DNA of 53,785 nt, from positions 1 to 53,785 of IMG/VR virus record IMGVR_UViG_3300025646_005002. The stretch is one strand, 5' to 3'. Source of the stretch: a virus. Below are positions 16,033 to 23,203 of the stretch, one piece after another (the first letter of the stretch is position 1; every line of letters begins with the position of its first letter). The translations under genes were made by a program, and so were the position numbers. The notes below the pieces were generated by a model, which was given only the letters and a program-made list of their open reading frames with translations, did not search any database and was not told the origin of the DNA.

Positions 16033-17525
16033 TAAACATAGATTTTTTAAATGACATAGAATCTAGTGGCGAAAGTACTTGCGAAGTACATTTAATTTAT
16101 AAAACAGGTGATGATATTGCACTATCACAATCAGCATCTATACTAGATGAAGGTACAGATGGATTGTTAAGTGAAACGTTTGAAAGAAACAGATTCAAAG
16201 GTAAATTTTTAGATAGTTTTTTTATTACATCTAATAACTTACCTTGTCACGATGCACTTTTTATATGTGTAGGAGATCCTGCTAAACTAACAGATGTAAA
16301 ACTAGAAAAAGTAGGTGGTGCAGTTTACAGTAAATTAACTGAACGAGGCACACAAGGTCGTGTGTTGTTATTTGTTGACAAAGAAATAAAATCTTCACCA
16401 ACTAATATTGCATTTGGTATGAGATTGAAAGATTACAAGTTTGATAGATACTTTACCAAAAAGGACAAAGAAGAAACATTATTTAATGTTGACATCTGTC
16501 AAGAAGATGCAGATCTAACAGTGGTAGAAGCAGATTACAAACAAAAAAATGCCATGGTAGAAGGTATTGAATTTGCTAAAAATTTAATTTCAGAACCATC
16601 TAATGTATTGTATCCTGAGTCATATGCTAATCGTGTTAAGATGCTGGAAGCCATAGGCCTTACAGTGAAAATATATGGTGAAAAAGAACTAGAAAAAATG
16701 GGTGCTGGAGCACTGTTGGCAGTGGGTCAAGGTAGTGCTAGAGAATCTAAAATGGTTGTAATGGAGTGGATGAAAGGCAAAAAGAAAGATGCACCAATGG
16801 CATTTGTTGGCAAAGGTGTATGTTTTGACACAGGCGGATATTCTATCAAACCATCTAAAGGTTTAAAAGACATGAAGTATGACATGGGCGGTTCAGCAGT
16901 GGTAGTTGGTACAATGATCAGTATTGCAAGACGTAATTTACCTGTAAATGCAGTTGGTGTTATTGGACTTGTAGAAAATATGGTGTCTAGTACAGCATAT
17001 AAACCTGGTGATGTAATCACTTCTATGAGTGGGCAAACCATTGAAATTGACAACACAGATGCTGAAGGTAGAGTTGTACTAGCAGACTGTTTATGGTACA
17101 CACAAAAAACCTATAAGCCAAAAACAATGATCAATCTAGCCACCCTAACAGGTGCAATTTCAATTGCACTTGGTGATCAACTGGCTGGTATATTTTCAAA
17201 TAACGATGCAATGAGCAAACAGTTGATTGAAGCAGGACACGAAGTAGATGAAAAAGTATGGCGTTTACCTTGCGATCCCATAGGTGAAAGATATGACACT
17301 TATGTGGATTCAACTATTGCTGACATGCACAATGTGGGCAAAGGTGGTGAAGCAAGTTCAACCACAGCGGCACAATTTTTACAGAGATTTGTAAATGATG
17401 TACCATGGACACACATTGACATAGCAGGTGTTACTTGGAACGACAAAGGTTCTATGACAGCAAAAGGCGGTGCTACCGGTTGGGGTGTTAAACTGTTAAA
17501 CAAATGGATTGATTTGAATGGCTGA
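16029..17525 (+). CDS. pepA: leucyl aminopeptidase (M17 family)
   Basis: A 498-residue M17 cytosol aminopeptidase of full length. The catalytic C-terminal domain shows GKGVCFDTGGYSIKPSKG (Lys and Asp metal ligands, about 262-279) and the family signature NTDAEGRVVLADCLWY (about 342-357), with a further metal-site segment YDMGGSAVV. The N-terminal domain is recognisable but divergent. It would remove N-terminal residues from peptides, recycling amino acids, and acts after peptide deformylase in N-terminal processing. E. coli PepA also binds DNA in site-specific recombination. A phage copy is uncommon. Confidence 0.94.
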   Translation: MINIDFLNDIESSGESTCEVHLIYKTGDDIALSQSASILDEGTDGLLSETFERNRFKGKFLDSFFITSNNLPCHDALFICVGDPAKLTDVKLEKVGGAVYSKLTERGTQGRVLLFVDKEIKSSPTNIAFGMRLKDYKFDRYFTKKDKEETLFNVDICQEDADLTVVEADYKQKNAMVEGIEFAKNLISEPSNVLYPESYANRVKMLEAIGLTVKIYGEKELEKMGAGALLAVGQGSARESKMVVMEWMKGKKKDAPMAFVGKGVCFDTGGYSIKPSKGLKDMKYDMGGSAVVVGTMISIARRNLPVNAVGVIGLVENMVSSTAYKPGDVITSMSGQTIEIDNTDAEGRVVLADCLWYTQKTYKPKTMINLATLTGAISIALGDQLAGIFSNNDAMSKQLIEAGHEVDEKVWRLPCDPIGERYDTYVDSTIADMHNVGKGGEASSTTAAQFLQRFVNDVPWTHIDIAGVTWNDKGSMTAKGGATGWGVKLLNKWIDLNG

Positions 17526-17772
17526 TGTGCCTAGTGATACAGAACCAAGTTCATACCATCATGATTTGCACCTTCAAACTATAAAGCAGGTGCATAGGCT
17601 TGAGCAAGAACTAGCATCTTTAAAACGTAAAATGTTCAAAGCAGAACAACGTGCTAAACACGAACAGTATATGCGTAGGAGATATCCAGCAGTTGAAGAG
17701 TCATACAAGCAGTATCTTATGATGATGAAATTGGTTAAAAACAACAAGGATAACAGCCAAAATAATAAATAA
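17518..17772 (+). CDS. small coiled-coil protein
   Basis: An 84-residue protein overlapping the pepA stop by eight bases. After a short start (MADVPSDTEPSSYHHD) it is a continuous helix with heptads (TIKQVHRLEQELASLKRKMFKAEQRAKHEQ), so a dimeric coiled coil is likely. Function unknown. Confidence 0.6.
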   Translation: MADVPSDTEPSSYHHDLHLQTIKQVHRLEQELASLKRKMFKAEQRAKHEQYMRRRYPAVEESYKQYLMMMKLVKNNKDNSQNNK

Positions 17773-17775
17773 CTG

Positions 17776-17783
17776 GATAAATA
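17776..17783 (+). promoter_or_regulatory. T4-late-like promoter motif before hfq
   Basis: GATAAATA between the coiled-coil gene and hfq; the predicted +1 is 17789, leaving a 17-base leader. GAAGG further upstream may be the ribosome site. Confidence 0.4.
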
Positions 17784-17805
17784 CATTTGAAGGTTATTAA
17801 TTATC

Positions 17806-18012
17806 ATGCATGAACAAGAAAATAAATTTATACAAAAATTGATTGACACAAAAGCCCAACTTACTATTTTTTTAATTAATGGTATTAAGTTAGGCGGTGT
17901 TATAACTGCAATGGATGAGAGCACATTGTATTTGCAACGTGAACAACACACGCAATTGGTATACAAAAATGCAATATCTACAATTATGCCAATTGATCCT
18001 ATTTCATTATAA
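17806..18012 (+). CDS. hfq: Hfq RNA chaperone
   Basis: A 68-residue Sm-like protein with both Hfq motifs. Sm1 is LTIFLINGIKLGGVITAMDESTLYL (about 19-43); Sm2 is QLVYKNAISTIMP (about 50-62), where the usual YKHAIST has Asn for His. The N-terminus ENKFIQKLI corresponds to the first helix. Hfq hexamers bind U-rich RNA ends and A-rich tracts and pair small RNAs with mRNAs. Phage-encoded Hfq is rare. Directly downstream is a 249-base gene-free stretch with strong RNA structure, a candidate ligand. Confidence 0.93.
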   Translation: MHEQENKFIQKLIDTKAQLTIFLINGIKLGGVITAMDESTLYLQREQHTQLVYKNAISTIMPIDPISL

Positions 18013-18022
18013 TAAGTTTTAA

Positions 18023-18030
18023 TATAAATA
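18023..18030 (+). promoter_or_regulatory. T4-late-like promoter for the structured RNA
   Basis: An exact TATAAATA lies 10 bases after the hfq stop. The predicted +1 is 18036, three bases before the first long hairpin of the non-coding stretch. Confidence 0.5.
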
Positions 18031-18035
18031 TATAT

Positions 18036-18200
18036 ATCTATTTGTTAAATTTTAATAAAGGGTCTTTATTAATAACAAATATTTAGGTGTAACTTAACCT
18101 GCTGATAATATAATTATCAGAGATAAGATATAAACGGAACCCCTGTTTGAAGGGACAAATAAGTTGCTAATATTTGGCCAAAAGATCAGGGGTTTAGTGA
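18036..18200 (+). ncRNA. candidate structured non-coding RNA downstream of hfq
   Basis: This stretch has no ORF and folds into several strong elements. H1: TATTTGTTA (18039-18047) with TAACAAATA (18073-18081) and, inside, TAATAAAG (18053-18060) with CTTTATTA (18064-18071) around a GGT loop. H2: CTGATAAT-ATA-ATTATCAG (18102-18120). H3: AACCCCTG (18138-18145) with CAGGGGTT (18187-18194), enclosing CAAATA/TATTTG (18156-18161 / 18171-18176). It starts at a T4-late-like promoter and ends before a sigma70-like promoter. It matches no riboswitch or RNA class I know. It could be an sRNA, a long 5' leader of the H1-like gene, or a packaging or replication element. Confidence 0.6.
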
Positions 18201-18208
18201 AATTGTGC

Positions 18209-18237
18209 TTGACTTTAAAGTAAAAAAATAATAAAAT
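18209..18237 (+). promoter_or_regulatory. sigma70-type promoter before the H1-like gene
   Basis: TTGACT (18209-18214), 17 bases, TAAAAT (18232-18237). The predicted +1 is 18244, and AAGGAG lies between it and the ATG at 18262. Confidence 0.55.
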
Positions 18238-18261
18238 AATGCTATTAAGGAGAACTTATAT

Positions 18262-18453
18262 ATGAGTACAACAAATCAACAACTATTAACATTGTTTGAA
18301 GAATACAAAGAAAACAGTGATAAGTTTGCTGAAAAAGGCAATAAGGCGGCTGGTACAAGAGCTAGAAAAGCCTTATCTGAAATCACTAAACTTGCTAAAG
18401 TAAGAAGAAAAGAAATACAAGAAGCGAAATCTACTGAAACTGCAAGTGCATAA
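18262..18453 (+). CDS. histone H1-like small basic protein
   Basis: A 63-residue protein of the bacterial/phage Hc1-like type. The core EKGNKAAGTRARKALSEITKLAKVRRKEIQEAK is a basic helical hairpin typical of small histone H1-like DNA-binding proteins in marine phages and Bacteroidetes. It may coat or condense DNA. A clear ribosome site (AAGGAG) and its own promoter suggest high expression. Confidence 0.75.
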   Translation: MSTTNQQLLTLFEEYKENSDKFAEKGNKAAGTRARKALSEITKLAKVRRKEIQEAKSTETASA

Positions 18454-18462
18454 GGATTTACT

Positions 18463-19002
18463 ATGGCGCGACCTGAAGAATATACAATTGAAAAAACTGT
18501 GTGGCGTTCAGGTCGCAAAAATTCTTATAATGATGAATTAGTAGTTGCTAAAGGAACGGTTAACAATCAACCTTGCTATGTAATGGCATGGGAAGTTGGC
18601 GCAGATAGACCAGAAACAGTATCATGGAACGGCAAAGTTTCGTATTTTCCTCGTATGCATTGGCTAGATGAAATACCAGCAGGTTATATTAAAATTTATA
18701 ATTACACAGAAGACAAAGAATTTTTTATAAAAAAAGACAAACACTATATACTACAAGATAATGATGTATATGTTAAGTTTAACAAAGATACAAATAATTT
18801 ATATCATCCTTCATTTACAAACATAACTTATAATCCTGCGGCAAAAACCAAAGCAATTAACTATGTGATGTGGTTTAATGAAAATGCTAAACAATTAGAC
18901 ATATATAAAAGATTATTAAGTACATCAAAACAAGCACGTAAACGTAGACGTAAAAGAGCAAAAAAAAGTTTAGAAAAACAGATAAATACTACAAATGATT
19001 AA
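18463..19002 (+). CDS. conserved hypothetical protein with basic tail
   Basis: A 179-residue soluble protein, nine bases after the H1-like gene, with AAGGA upstream. The first 150 residues look mixed alpha/beta (CYVMAWEVGADRPETVSWNG). The end carries a very basic segment (KQARKRRRKRAKKSLEKQ) likely to contact nucleic acid. A T4-late-like promoter for the next gene lies inside its last codons. No family recognised. Confidence 0.65.
   Translation: MARPEEYTIEKTVWRSGRKNSYNDELVVAKGTVNNQPCYVMAWEVGADRPETVSWNGKVSYFPRMHWLDEIPAGYIKIYNYTEDKEFFIKKDKHYILQDNDVYVKFNKDTNNLYHPSFTNITYNPAAKTKAINYVMWFNENAKQLDIYKRLLSTSKQARKRRRKRAKKSLEKQINTTND
18981..18988 (+). promoter_or_regulatory. T4-late-like promoter inside the preceding gene's end
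   Basis: GATAAATA with predicted +1 at 18994, one base before the ATG of the Fe-S carrier gene, which has no Shine-Dalgarno. Confidence 0.45.
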
Positions 19003-19315
19003 TATTACAGAAACAGCAAAAACATATTTGACAAACACAGCAGTTAAAAACAACAAACCCTATGTGGCTTTTAAAGTAAAAGGCGGCGGTTGTGCAGGCT
19101 TTCAATATGATTGGTCATTTGCTGATGAAATGTCTGACAAGTACTATGAATACGAATTAAATGAAAATAAAAAACTGCTAGTTGATAAAACAGCAGAGCT
19201 TTTTATACTTGGCAGTACCATAGACTATGTTGAAGAACTAGGTGGCAGTTATATTGCTATTAAAAATCCAAATTCAAAATCATCATGTGGTTGTGGAGAA
19301 AGTTTCAGTGCCTAA
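18995..19315 (+). CDS. A-type iron-sulfur carrier (IscA/SufA/ErpA family)
   Basis: A 106-residue HesB/IscA-fold protein. The three cluster-binding cysteines are present: C33 in KGGGCAGFQY and C98 and C100 in SSCGCGESF. Typical flanking features include VDKTAELFILGSTIDYVEE and the near-C-terminal CGCG. It would accept an Fe-S cluster and pass it to target enzymes. With the SufS at 368 it suggests phage support of Fe-S assembly, useful for QueE or host enzymes. The start overlaps the previous gene by eight bases. Confidence 0.92.
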   Translation: MINITETAKTYLTNTAVKNNKPYVAFKVKGGGCAGFQYDWSFADEMSDKYYEYELNENKKLLVDKTAELFILGSTIDYVEELGGSYIAIKNPNSKSSCGCGESFSA

Positions 19316-19538
19316 CAACATATTTGAAAGACCAGATCTTGATGATGATCAATTAGTGAAATTAATCAATCAAATTCAAAATAAACTAAATCAAATTCAC
19401 AAACGTGGCGGCTATACAGAAGCACACAAACAAATGCAACGACAACTAGCATTTCTCACACAAGAATTACGTGATCGTCAAACCAAACAAGTAGACACAG
19501 AGAAGTTTGACGAAAACCCTTTTACAATTGGCGAATAA
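19308..19538 (+). CDS. small helical protein
   Basis: About 76 residues if translated from GTG 19308, which overlaps the carrier stop and has GGAG 12 bases upstream. The same frame is open upstream from an ATG at 19242, but that part repeats the other gene's DNA and gives an unlikely sequence. The protein is helical and polar (FERPDLDDDQLVKLINQIQNKLNQI). Function unknown; similar short proteins occur in T4-like marine phages. Confidence 0.6.
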   Translation: MPNNIFERPDLDDDQLVKLINQIQNKLNQIHKRGGYTEAHKQMQRQLAFLTQELRDRQTKQVDTEKFDENPFTIGE

Positions 19539-19550
19539 ATCCTCTTTTTA

Positions 19551-19558
19551 TATAAATA
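19551..19558 (+). promoter_or_regulatory. T4-late-like promoter
   Basis: An exact TATAAATA in the 27-base gap; predicted +1 is 19564, two bases before the next ATG, with no Shine-Dalgarno. Confidence 0.5.
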
Positions 19559-19565
19559 ACTTTAT

Positions 19566-19943
19566 ATGGGAAAAAAAGGTAAAAAAGGATCTAGCGATAA
19601 AAAATACGTTTCTAAAGGCGGATTAGAAGGAAGACCTAGTCGTAAACTTCTTAATGCTATTAGAAGAGATAGACGTAATTTTGTAGTTGTTGACATGCAG
19701 ACAATAAGAAGCATGACTGCTAGAGAAGATTTCTATAGAGAATTAGCTAAAAGAAGAGATCAAAAATCCAAAGATCAATATGCTCAATATTTAGAAAAAC
19801 AAAAACTTGTTACTGAAGCAGAAAAACTATACAAAAAATATCAAAAAGCAGGCTGTACATATGGTGCCTGTGTTCAAGCAGTAAAAACAAATTGGGTAAG
19901 CAACCTAACCCAAAAGTGGAATCAAAGAATAGGCGAAGCCTAA
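19566..19943 (+). CDS. basic hypothetical protein
   Basis: A 125-residue, strongly basic protein. It starts with a Lys/Gly tail (GKKGKKGSSDKK), followed by helical segments (RKLLNAIRRDRRNFVVVD, REDFYRELAKRRDQKSKD) and a C-terminal part with two Cys (AGCTYGACVQA). Nucleic-acid binding is plausible. No family recognised. Confidence 0.65.
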   Translation: MGKKGKKGSSDKKYVSKGGLEGRPSRKLLNAIRRDRRNFVVVDMQTIRSMTAREDFYRELAKRRDQKSKDQYAQYLEKQKLVTEAEKLYKKYQKAGCTYGACVQAVKTNWVSNLTQKWNQRIGEA

Positions 19944-19949
19944 TAGTTC

Positions 19950-19978
19950 TTGACAATCAAAACATTTTAATATAATAT
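19950..19978 (+). promoter_or_regulatory. sigma70-type promoter, leaderless
   Basis: TTGACA (19950-19955), 17 bases, TAATAT (19973-19978); an overlapping TATAAT (19971-19976) would give a 15-base spacer. The predicted +1 from the 17-base version is 19985, the A of the ATG. No Shine-Dalgarno. Confidence 0.7.
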
Positions 19979-19984
19979 TGTAGT

Positions 19985-20524
19985 ATGTCAGATGTTGGTC
20001 GTATTACAAACACAAATCAGTATGGTGAACCTATTGTGAACTGTAGTGATCTAATTGAATTAGTGTATCAAGGATATGCAATTGACAAGCTCAAAGTCAA
20101 TGACAGCAGAGTTGAAAAATATAATTCTATTGTTAATGAACTGGCATTAGATTGGCCAAATATTCAAAAGTTAACCAAAATAGATATTCCTGTTCAAGAC
20201 TATGATCGTGCTTTGCAATCTGATTGGTACATGCCCAATGAATACAAAAGCATGGATGTTGTTGCACACATAAAAAGTCTTGCAATTACAGATGAAGAGA
20301 AAAAAAGAGTTGACACAGAACTAGAATTATATGTACAATATGATTTATTAAATGTATTAAAGTTTTTAATTTATCTAATAGATACTATGAGAAAAAATGA
20401 TATTGTTTGGGGAGTAGGCAGAGGATCATCGGTATCATCATATGTGCTGTATCTACTAGGAGTTCACAAAGTAAACAGTATAAAATATGGGTTAGATATC
20501 ACTGACTTTTTGAAAGATAAATAA
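19985..20524 (+). CDS. DnaE-like (DNA polymerase III alpha) partial palm protein
   Basis: A 179-residue protein whose C-terminal third, NDIVWGVGRGSSVSSYVLYLLGVHKVNSIKYGLDITDFL, matches the start of the C-family polymerase palm (GRGSaagSlvaYaLgIt.vdPlkygLlFerFL). The catalytic aspartate region that follows in DnaE is absent because the gene stops there. The N-terminal part is helical and unrecognised. It may be a repurposed fragment acting in phage replication or inhibiting host polymerase. It has its own promoter with the start at the ATG. Confidence 0.65.
   Translation: MSDVGRITNTNQYGEPIVNCSDLIELVYQGYAIDKLKVNDSRVEKYNSIVNELALDWPNIQKLTKIDIPVQDYDRALQSDWYMPNEYKSMDVVAHIKSLAITDEEKKRVDTELELYVQYDLLNVLKFLIYLIDTMRKNDIVWGVGRGSSVSSYVLYLLGVHKVNSIKYGLDITDFLKDK
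20516..20523 (+). promoter_or_regulatory. T4-late-like promoter motif
   Basis: GATAAATA at the end of the DnaE-like gene; predicted +1 is 20529. The next gene has a clear AGGAG site in the short leader. Confidence 0.35.
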
Positions 20525-20543
20525 TTATATAGGAGTATAACTT

Positions 20544-20909
20544 ATGAAAAAAACAAATAGAGGACAAGCAATAGATATGCAAGGTCTTACACTAGCAAAT
20601 GAAACATCTGTAGCAGTAGGAAATATGAAAGTTAATGCACGTGGTGATCAACTAGACAGTAAAGGTAATATTGTAAAAACAAAAACACAACAAGCTCAAG
20701 CATACTATCAAAACAATCCTAAAGCGGCCGTAAAAACAGTAAGTATCAAAGACGCAGTTGACGTTTCAGCAACCAAGGCAATGGAACAAACACCAGTCCA
20801 AGAAAAATCAAAGCCAAAAGCGTCAAAGCCAAAACAATCTCAACCAAAAATGAAAGAAGTTGAGTTACCAAATGGTGATATTGAACTAGTTGAAGACACA
20901 GAAGAGTAA
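20544..20909 (+). CDS. low-complexity hypothetical protein
   Basis: A 121-residue protein with AGGAG upstream. It is rich in Lys, Gln, Pro and Val, with a repetitive stretch KSKPKASKPKQSQPKMK, and ends acidic (NGDIELVEDTEE). Mostly disordered by composition. Function unknown. Confidence 0.62.
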   Translation: MKKTNRGQAIDMQGLTLANETSVAVGNMKVNARGDQLDSKGNIVKTKTQQAQAYYQNNPKAAVKTVSIKDAVDVSATKAMEQTPVQEKSKPKASKPKQSQPKMKEVELPNGDIELVEDTEE

Positions 20910-20914
20910 AACAA

Positions 20915-21268
20915 ATGCACACAGTAAAAGGCAAAATTCGTCCTTTAAGAAATAAAATTTTGGTTAAAAATATTGACCAGGGTATGCGTAAGTCTAAAGG
21001 TGGAATACTTTTACCATCGTCGGATCGTTTAGATGATGGTGGTGCTGGGGTTAGAGCCAGATGGGCAGAAGTTTATGCAGTAGGATCAGAAATTGATTAT
21101 CTTAAACCAGGAGACTTTGTGTTAATGGAACATGGACGTTGGACAAGAGGAGTTCAGGTTGAAGATGATGGCCAAGAATTTGATCTTAGAGTTGCAGACC
21201 CAAATGGAATACTTGGAACTTCTGACACTAGACCAGAAGATTTATTAGACGGTGCTCCAACATATTAA
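20915..21268 (+). CDS. GroES-like cochaperonin (gp31 type)
   Basis: A 117-residue protein of the Cpn10 fold. The N-terminus IRPLRNKILVKNIDQGMRKSKGGILLPSSDR matches the conserved start of GroES (iRPLhDRVvVkr.e.e.kt.GGIvLP), including the mobile-loop region. ARWAEVYAVGSEIDYLKPGDFVLMEHGRW matches its second half. T4 phage uses gp31, a GroES replacement, to fold its capsid protein with host GroEL. An unusual C-terminal tail (about 95-117) is extra. It lies five bases after the previous gene. Confidence 0.85.
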   Translation: MHTVKGKIRPLRNKILVKNIDQGMRKSKGGILLPSSDRLDDGGAGVRARWAEVYAVGSEIDYLKPGDFVLMEHGRWTRGVQVEDDGQEFDLRVADPNGILGTSDTRPEDLLDGAPTY

Positions 21269-21273
21269 TTCAC

Positions 21274-21302
21274 TTGACAATTTATACAATTTATAATATA
21301 CT
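21274..21302 (+). promoter_or_regulatory. sigma70-type promoter for the clamp loader
   Basis: TTGACA (21274-21279), 17 bases, TATACT (21297-21302). Predicted +1 about 21309, three bases before the ATG; GAG bases just upstream make a poor ribosome site. Confidence 0.65.
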
Positions 21303-21311
21303 GAGAGTAAG

Positions 21312-22238
21312 ATGAAACAACTTTGGGTAGAACAATATAGACCTAAGAAGGTCAAAGAATATGTGTTTAGAGATGAACAACAAGAACGTCAAGTTCAAAG
21401 TTGGATAGACTCTAAGGCAATTCCACATTTGCTTTTTAGTGGTGATCCTGGTACAGGTAAAACAACACTGGCAAAATTATTGTTGCATGAACTTGAAGTT
21501 GACAAAGGCGACATACTAGAAATAAATGCATCTAATGAAAACTCAGTAGATGTTATGCGTGAAAAAATCACAAACTTTGCTCAAACAATGCCGTTTGGTG
21601 ATTTTAAATATGTGTTGTTAGACGAAGCAGATTATATCACACAAAACGGTCAAGCAATTTTACGTGGACTAATGGAGCAGTATGCTTCAACTTGTAGATT
21701 TTTATTAACTTGTAATTATGAACGTAGAGTTATTCCTGCAATACATTCTAGATGTCAAGGCTTTCATATCAAAACTCTAGATCAAACTATGTTTGCAGTG
21801 AGAGTTGGTGAAATACTTGCAAATGAAAAAGTTGACTTTGACATGGACACACTTGATGTTTATGTTAAGGCAAATTATCCAGACCTAAGAAAATGTATTA
21901 ATACTTGTCAAATGAATTCACAAACTGGCAAGTTAGAAAAACCACAAGAAGGTGATCTCACAGAAGGCAACATGGAAATTACCTATGTGGCTATGTTCCA
22001 AAATGGTGACATTGAAAAAGCAAGAAAATACATTGTAGAAAATGCAGATTCAAATTCATATGAAAAAATCTATCGTAAAATGTATGAAAACCTTGAATGG
22101 TTTGGTAGTACAGAAGAAAAACAAAATAGAGCATTGTTGTGTATTCGTGATGGTATTGTAAATCATGCAGTGGTTGTTGATCCAGAAATCAATCTAGCGG
22201 CTACTATGGTTGAACTAGAAATGATTCGTGGTAAATAA
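21312..22238 (+). CDS. 44: clamp loader ATPase subunit (T4 gp44 type)
   Basis: A 308-residue AAA+ protein. It begins WVEQYRPKKVKEYVF, the RFC/gp44 start. Walker A is GDPGTGKTT (about 44-52), Walker B is YVLLDEADY (about 99-107), sensor 1 is LLTCNY and the arginine-finger motif is SRC (about 148). The C-terminal collar domain follows. It forms the motor that opens and loads the sliding clamp (48015) for the DNA polymerase (42442). The next gene is in the place of gp62 but is not recognisably gp62. Confidence 0.93.
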   Translation: MKQLWVEQYRPKKVKEYVFRDEQQERQVQSWIDSKAIPHLLFSGDPGTGKTTLAKLLLHELEVDKGDILEINASNENSVDVMREKITNFAQTMPFGDFKYVLLDEADYITQNGQAILRGLMEQYASTCRFLLTCNYERRVIPAIHSRCQGFHIKTLDQTMFAVRVGEILANEKVDFDMDTLDVYVKANYPDLRKCINTCQMNSQTGKLEKPQEGDLTEGNMEITYVAMFQNGDIEKARKYIVENADSNSYEKIYRKMYENLEWFGSTEEKQNRALLCIRDGIVNHAVVVDPEINLAATMVELEMIRGK

Positions 22239-22242
22239 CTAT

Positions 22243-22569
22243 ATGAGCAAGAATAAAGGTCACTTTATAGTTTTCCAGCACGTTTATCAACCAGCCCCAG
22301 GTGCTAAAACAGAAATGAAAAATTTTGGCACAGAAGGACAATGGCGTATTCAAGAAATGGTTTATTTTGTTGATAGATTAAAATCAAGACATTGGGATTC
22401 TTCTACAGTTATTGTCGACTATGACAATTGGCAAATACTGAAAAACAGCACAGGCGGAGATGAAGTAACAGTGCAAGGAATGTTAGATCATGTCAACAAA
22501 CACTATCCACAACAATATCAACAATTTATGGAAGTAGTAAAAGATGTCAAACCTAATAAAAGCAGTTAA
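22243..22569 (+). CDS. conserved hypothetical protein downstream of gp44
   Basis: About 108 residues from ATG 22243, four bases after the gp44 stop; an in-frame GTG at 22228 would add five residues. A GGTAAATA sequence overlapping the gp44 stop has a T4-late-like spacing to this ATG, but it may be chance. The protein is soluble (GHFIVFQHVYQPAPGAKTEM). In other T4-like phages the clamp-loader clamp subunit (gp62) occupies this site; I see no sequence likeness, so the role is open. Confidence 0.6.
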   Translation: MSKNKGHFIVFQHVYQPAPGAKTEMKNFGTEGQWRIQEMVYFVDRLKSRHWDSSTVIVDYDNWQILKNSTGGDEVTVQGMLDHVNKHYPQQYQQFMEVVKDVKPNKSS

Positions 22570-23164
22570 ATCTGCAGAAAGATGCCAACGCAATTGGGAT
22601 CATTCTAAACAAATTTTAGAAGAAGATATAAAAACAATTGTTGAAGTAGCAACAACAATGCCAACAAAAAACAACAGAAGTTACTACGAACTGATAGTAA
22701 GCACAAACAAAGACTTCAATAGGATGTGTTATGAATATGCAACTGATACTCATAATCCACATTTTACAGATAGAAAAGTTCATAGAAATACACAAGTGAA
22801 TGCTCCTTTACTACTAATTTGGAGACCAACAGACCTAGACGGAATTGATAATCCTTTTGACGATGATTATCAAGAAAGTTTTTCAGTTAGTATTGGTATA
22901 TCATCAGGCGCGGCAGTACTAACAGCAAATCAATTAGGATACACAACAGGATATTGTGGTTGTTTTAGAACAAAAGAATTGTATGAAGAAATGAAAAACA
23001 AGTATGATATTCCAATAACCAATACTAAATTTAAAAAAATATTAGCAGTTGGCTTTGGAAATCCAAACACTAATTTTAGTAGAGTTGATTGTGTTTTAGA
23101 TGGTGAACATGGTTTTACAGCAGAATCAGTTGATAAAACCATTAATGTAAAATATATAAAATAA
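22544..23164 (+). CDS. nitroreductase-family FMN protein
   Basis: A 206-residue protein with the nitroreductase plan: AVKSAERCQRNWD at the N-terminus in the place of the FMN-binding Arg/Ser segment, VEVATTMPTKNNRSYYELIV, then NAPLLLIW, SIGISSGAAVLTANQLGYTTGYCGCF (the family's helix with G-A-A.....A...GL) and ILAVGFGNPN. It would use FMN and NAD(P)H to reduce a small substrate. Nitroreductase-like genes are known in marine T4-like phages. It overlaps the previous gene by 26 bases. Confidence 0.75.
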   Translation: MSNLIKAVKSAERCQRNWDHSKQILEEDIKTIVEVATTMPTKNNRSYYELIVSTNKDFNRMCYEYATDTHNPHFTDRKVHRNTQVNAPLLLIWRPTDLDGIDNPFDDDYQESFSVSIGISSGAAVLTANQLGYTTGYCGCFRTKELYEEMKNKYDIPITNTKFKKILAVGFGNPNTNFSRVDCVLDGEHGFTAESVDKTINVKYIK

Positions 23165-23168
23165 TTGT

Positions 23169-23197
23169 TTGACTTTTGTAGAAAATAGTAATATAAT
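23169..23197 (+). promoter_or_regulatory. sigma70-type promoter, leaderless
   Basis: TTGACT (23169-23174), 17 bases, TATAAT (23192-23197). The predicted +1 is 23204, the A of the next ATG. No Shine-Dalgarno. Confidence 0.75.
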
Positions 23198-23203
23198 AAT
23201 AAT

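Noticed and set aside
18039-18081. Long hairpin as a terminator for hfq
   Set aside because: The 3' side is not followed by a T run, and further stable stems follow, so a structured RNA is a better explanation.
18138-18194. tRNA or tmRNA-like element
   Set aside because: The 8-bp stem is closed around a simple nested hairpin; there is no cloverleaf, T arm or CCA end.
22243-22569. Clamp-loader small subunit gp62
   Set aside because: The position after gp44 fits, but I see no gp62-like sequence features.
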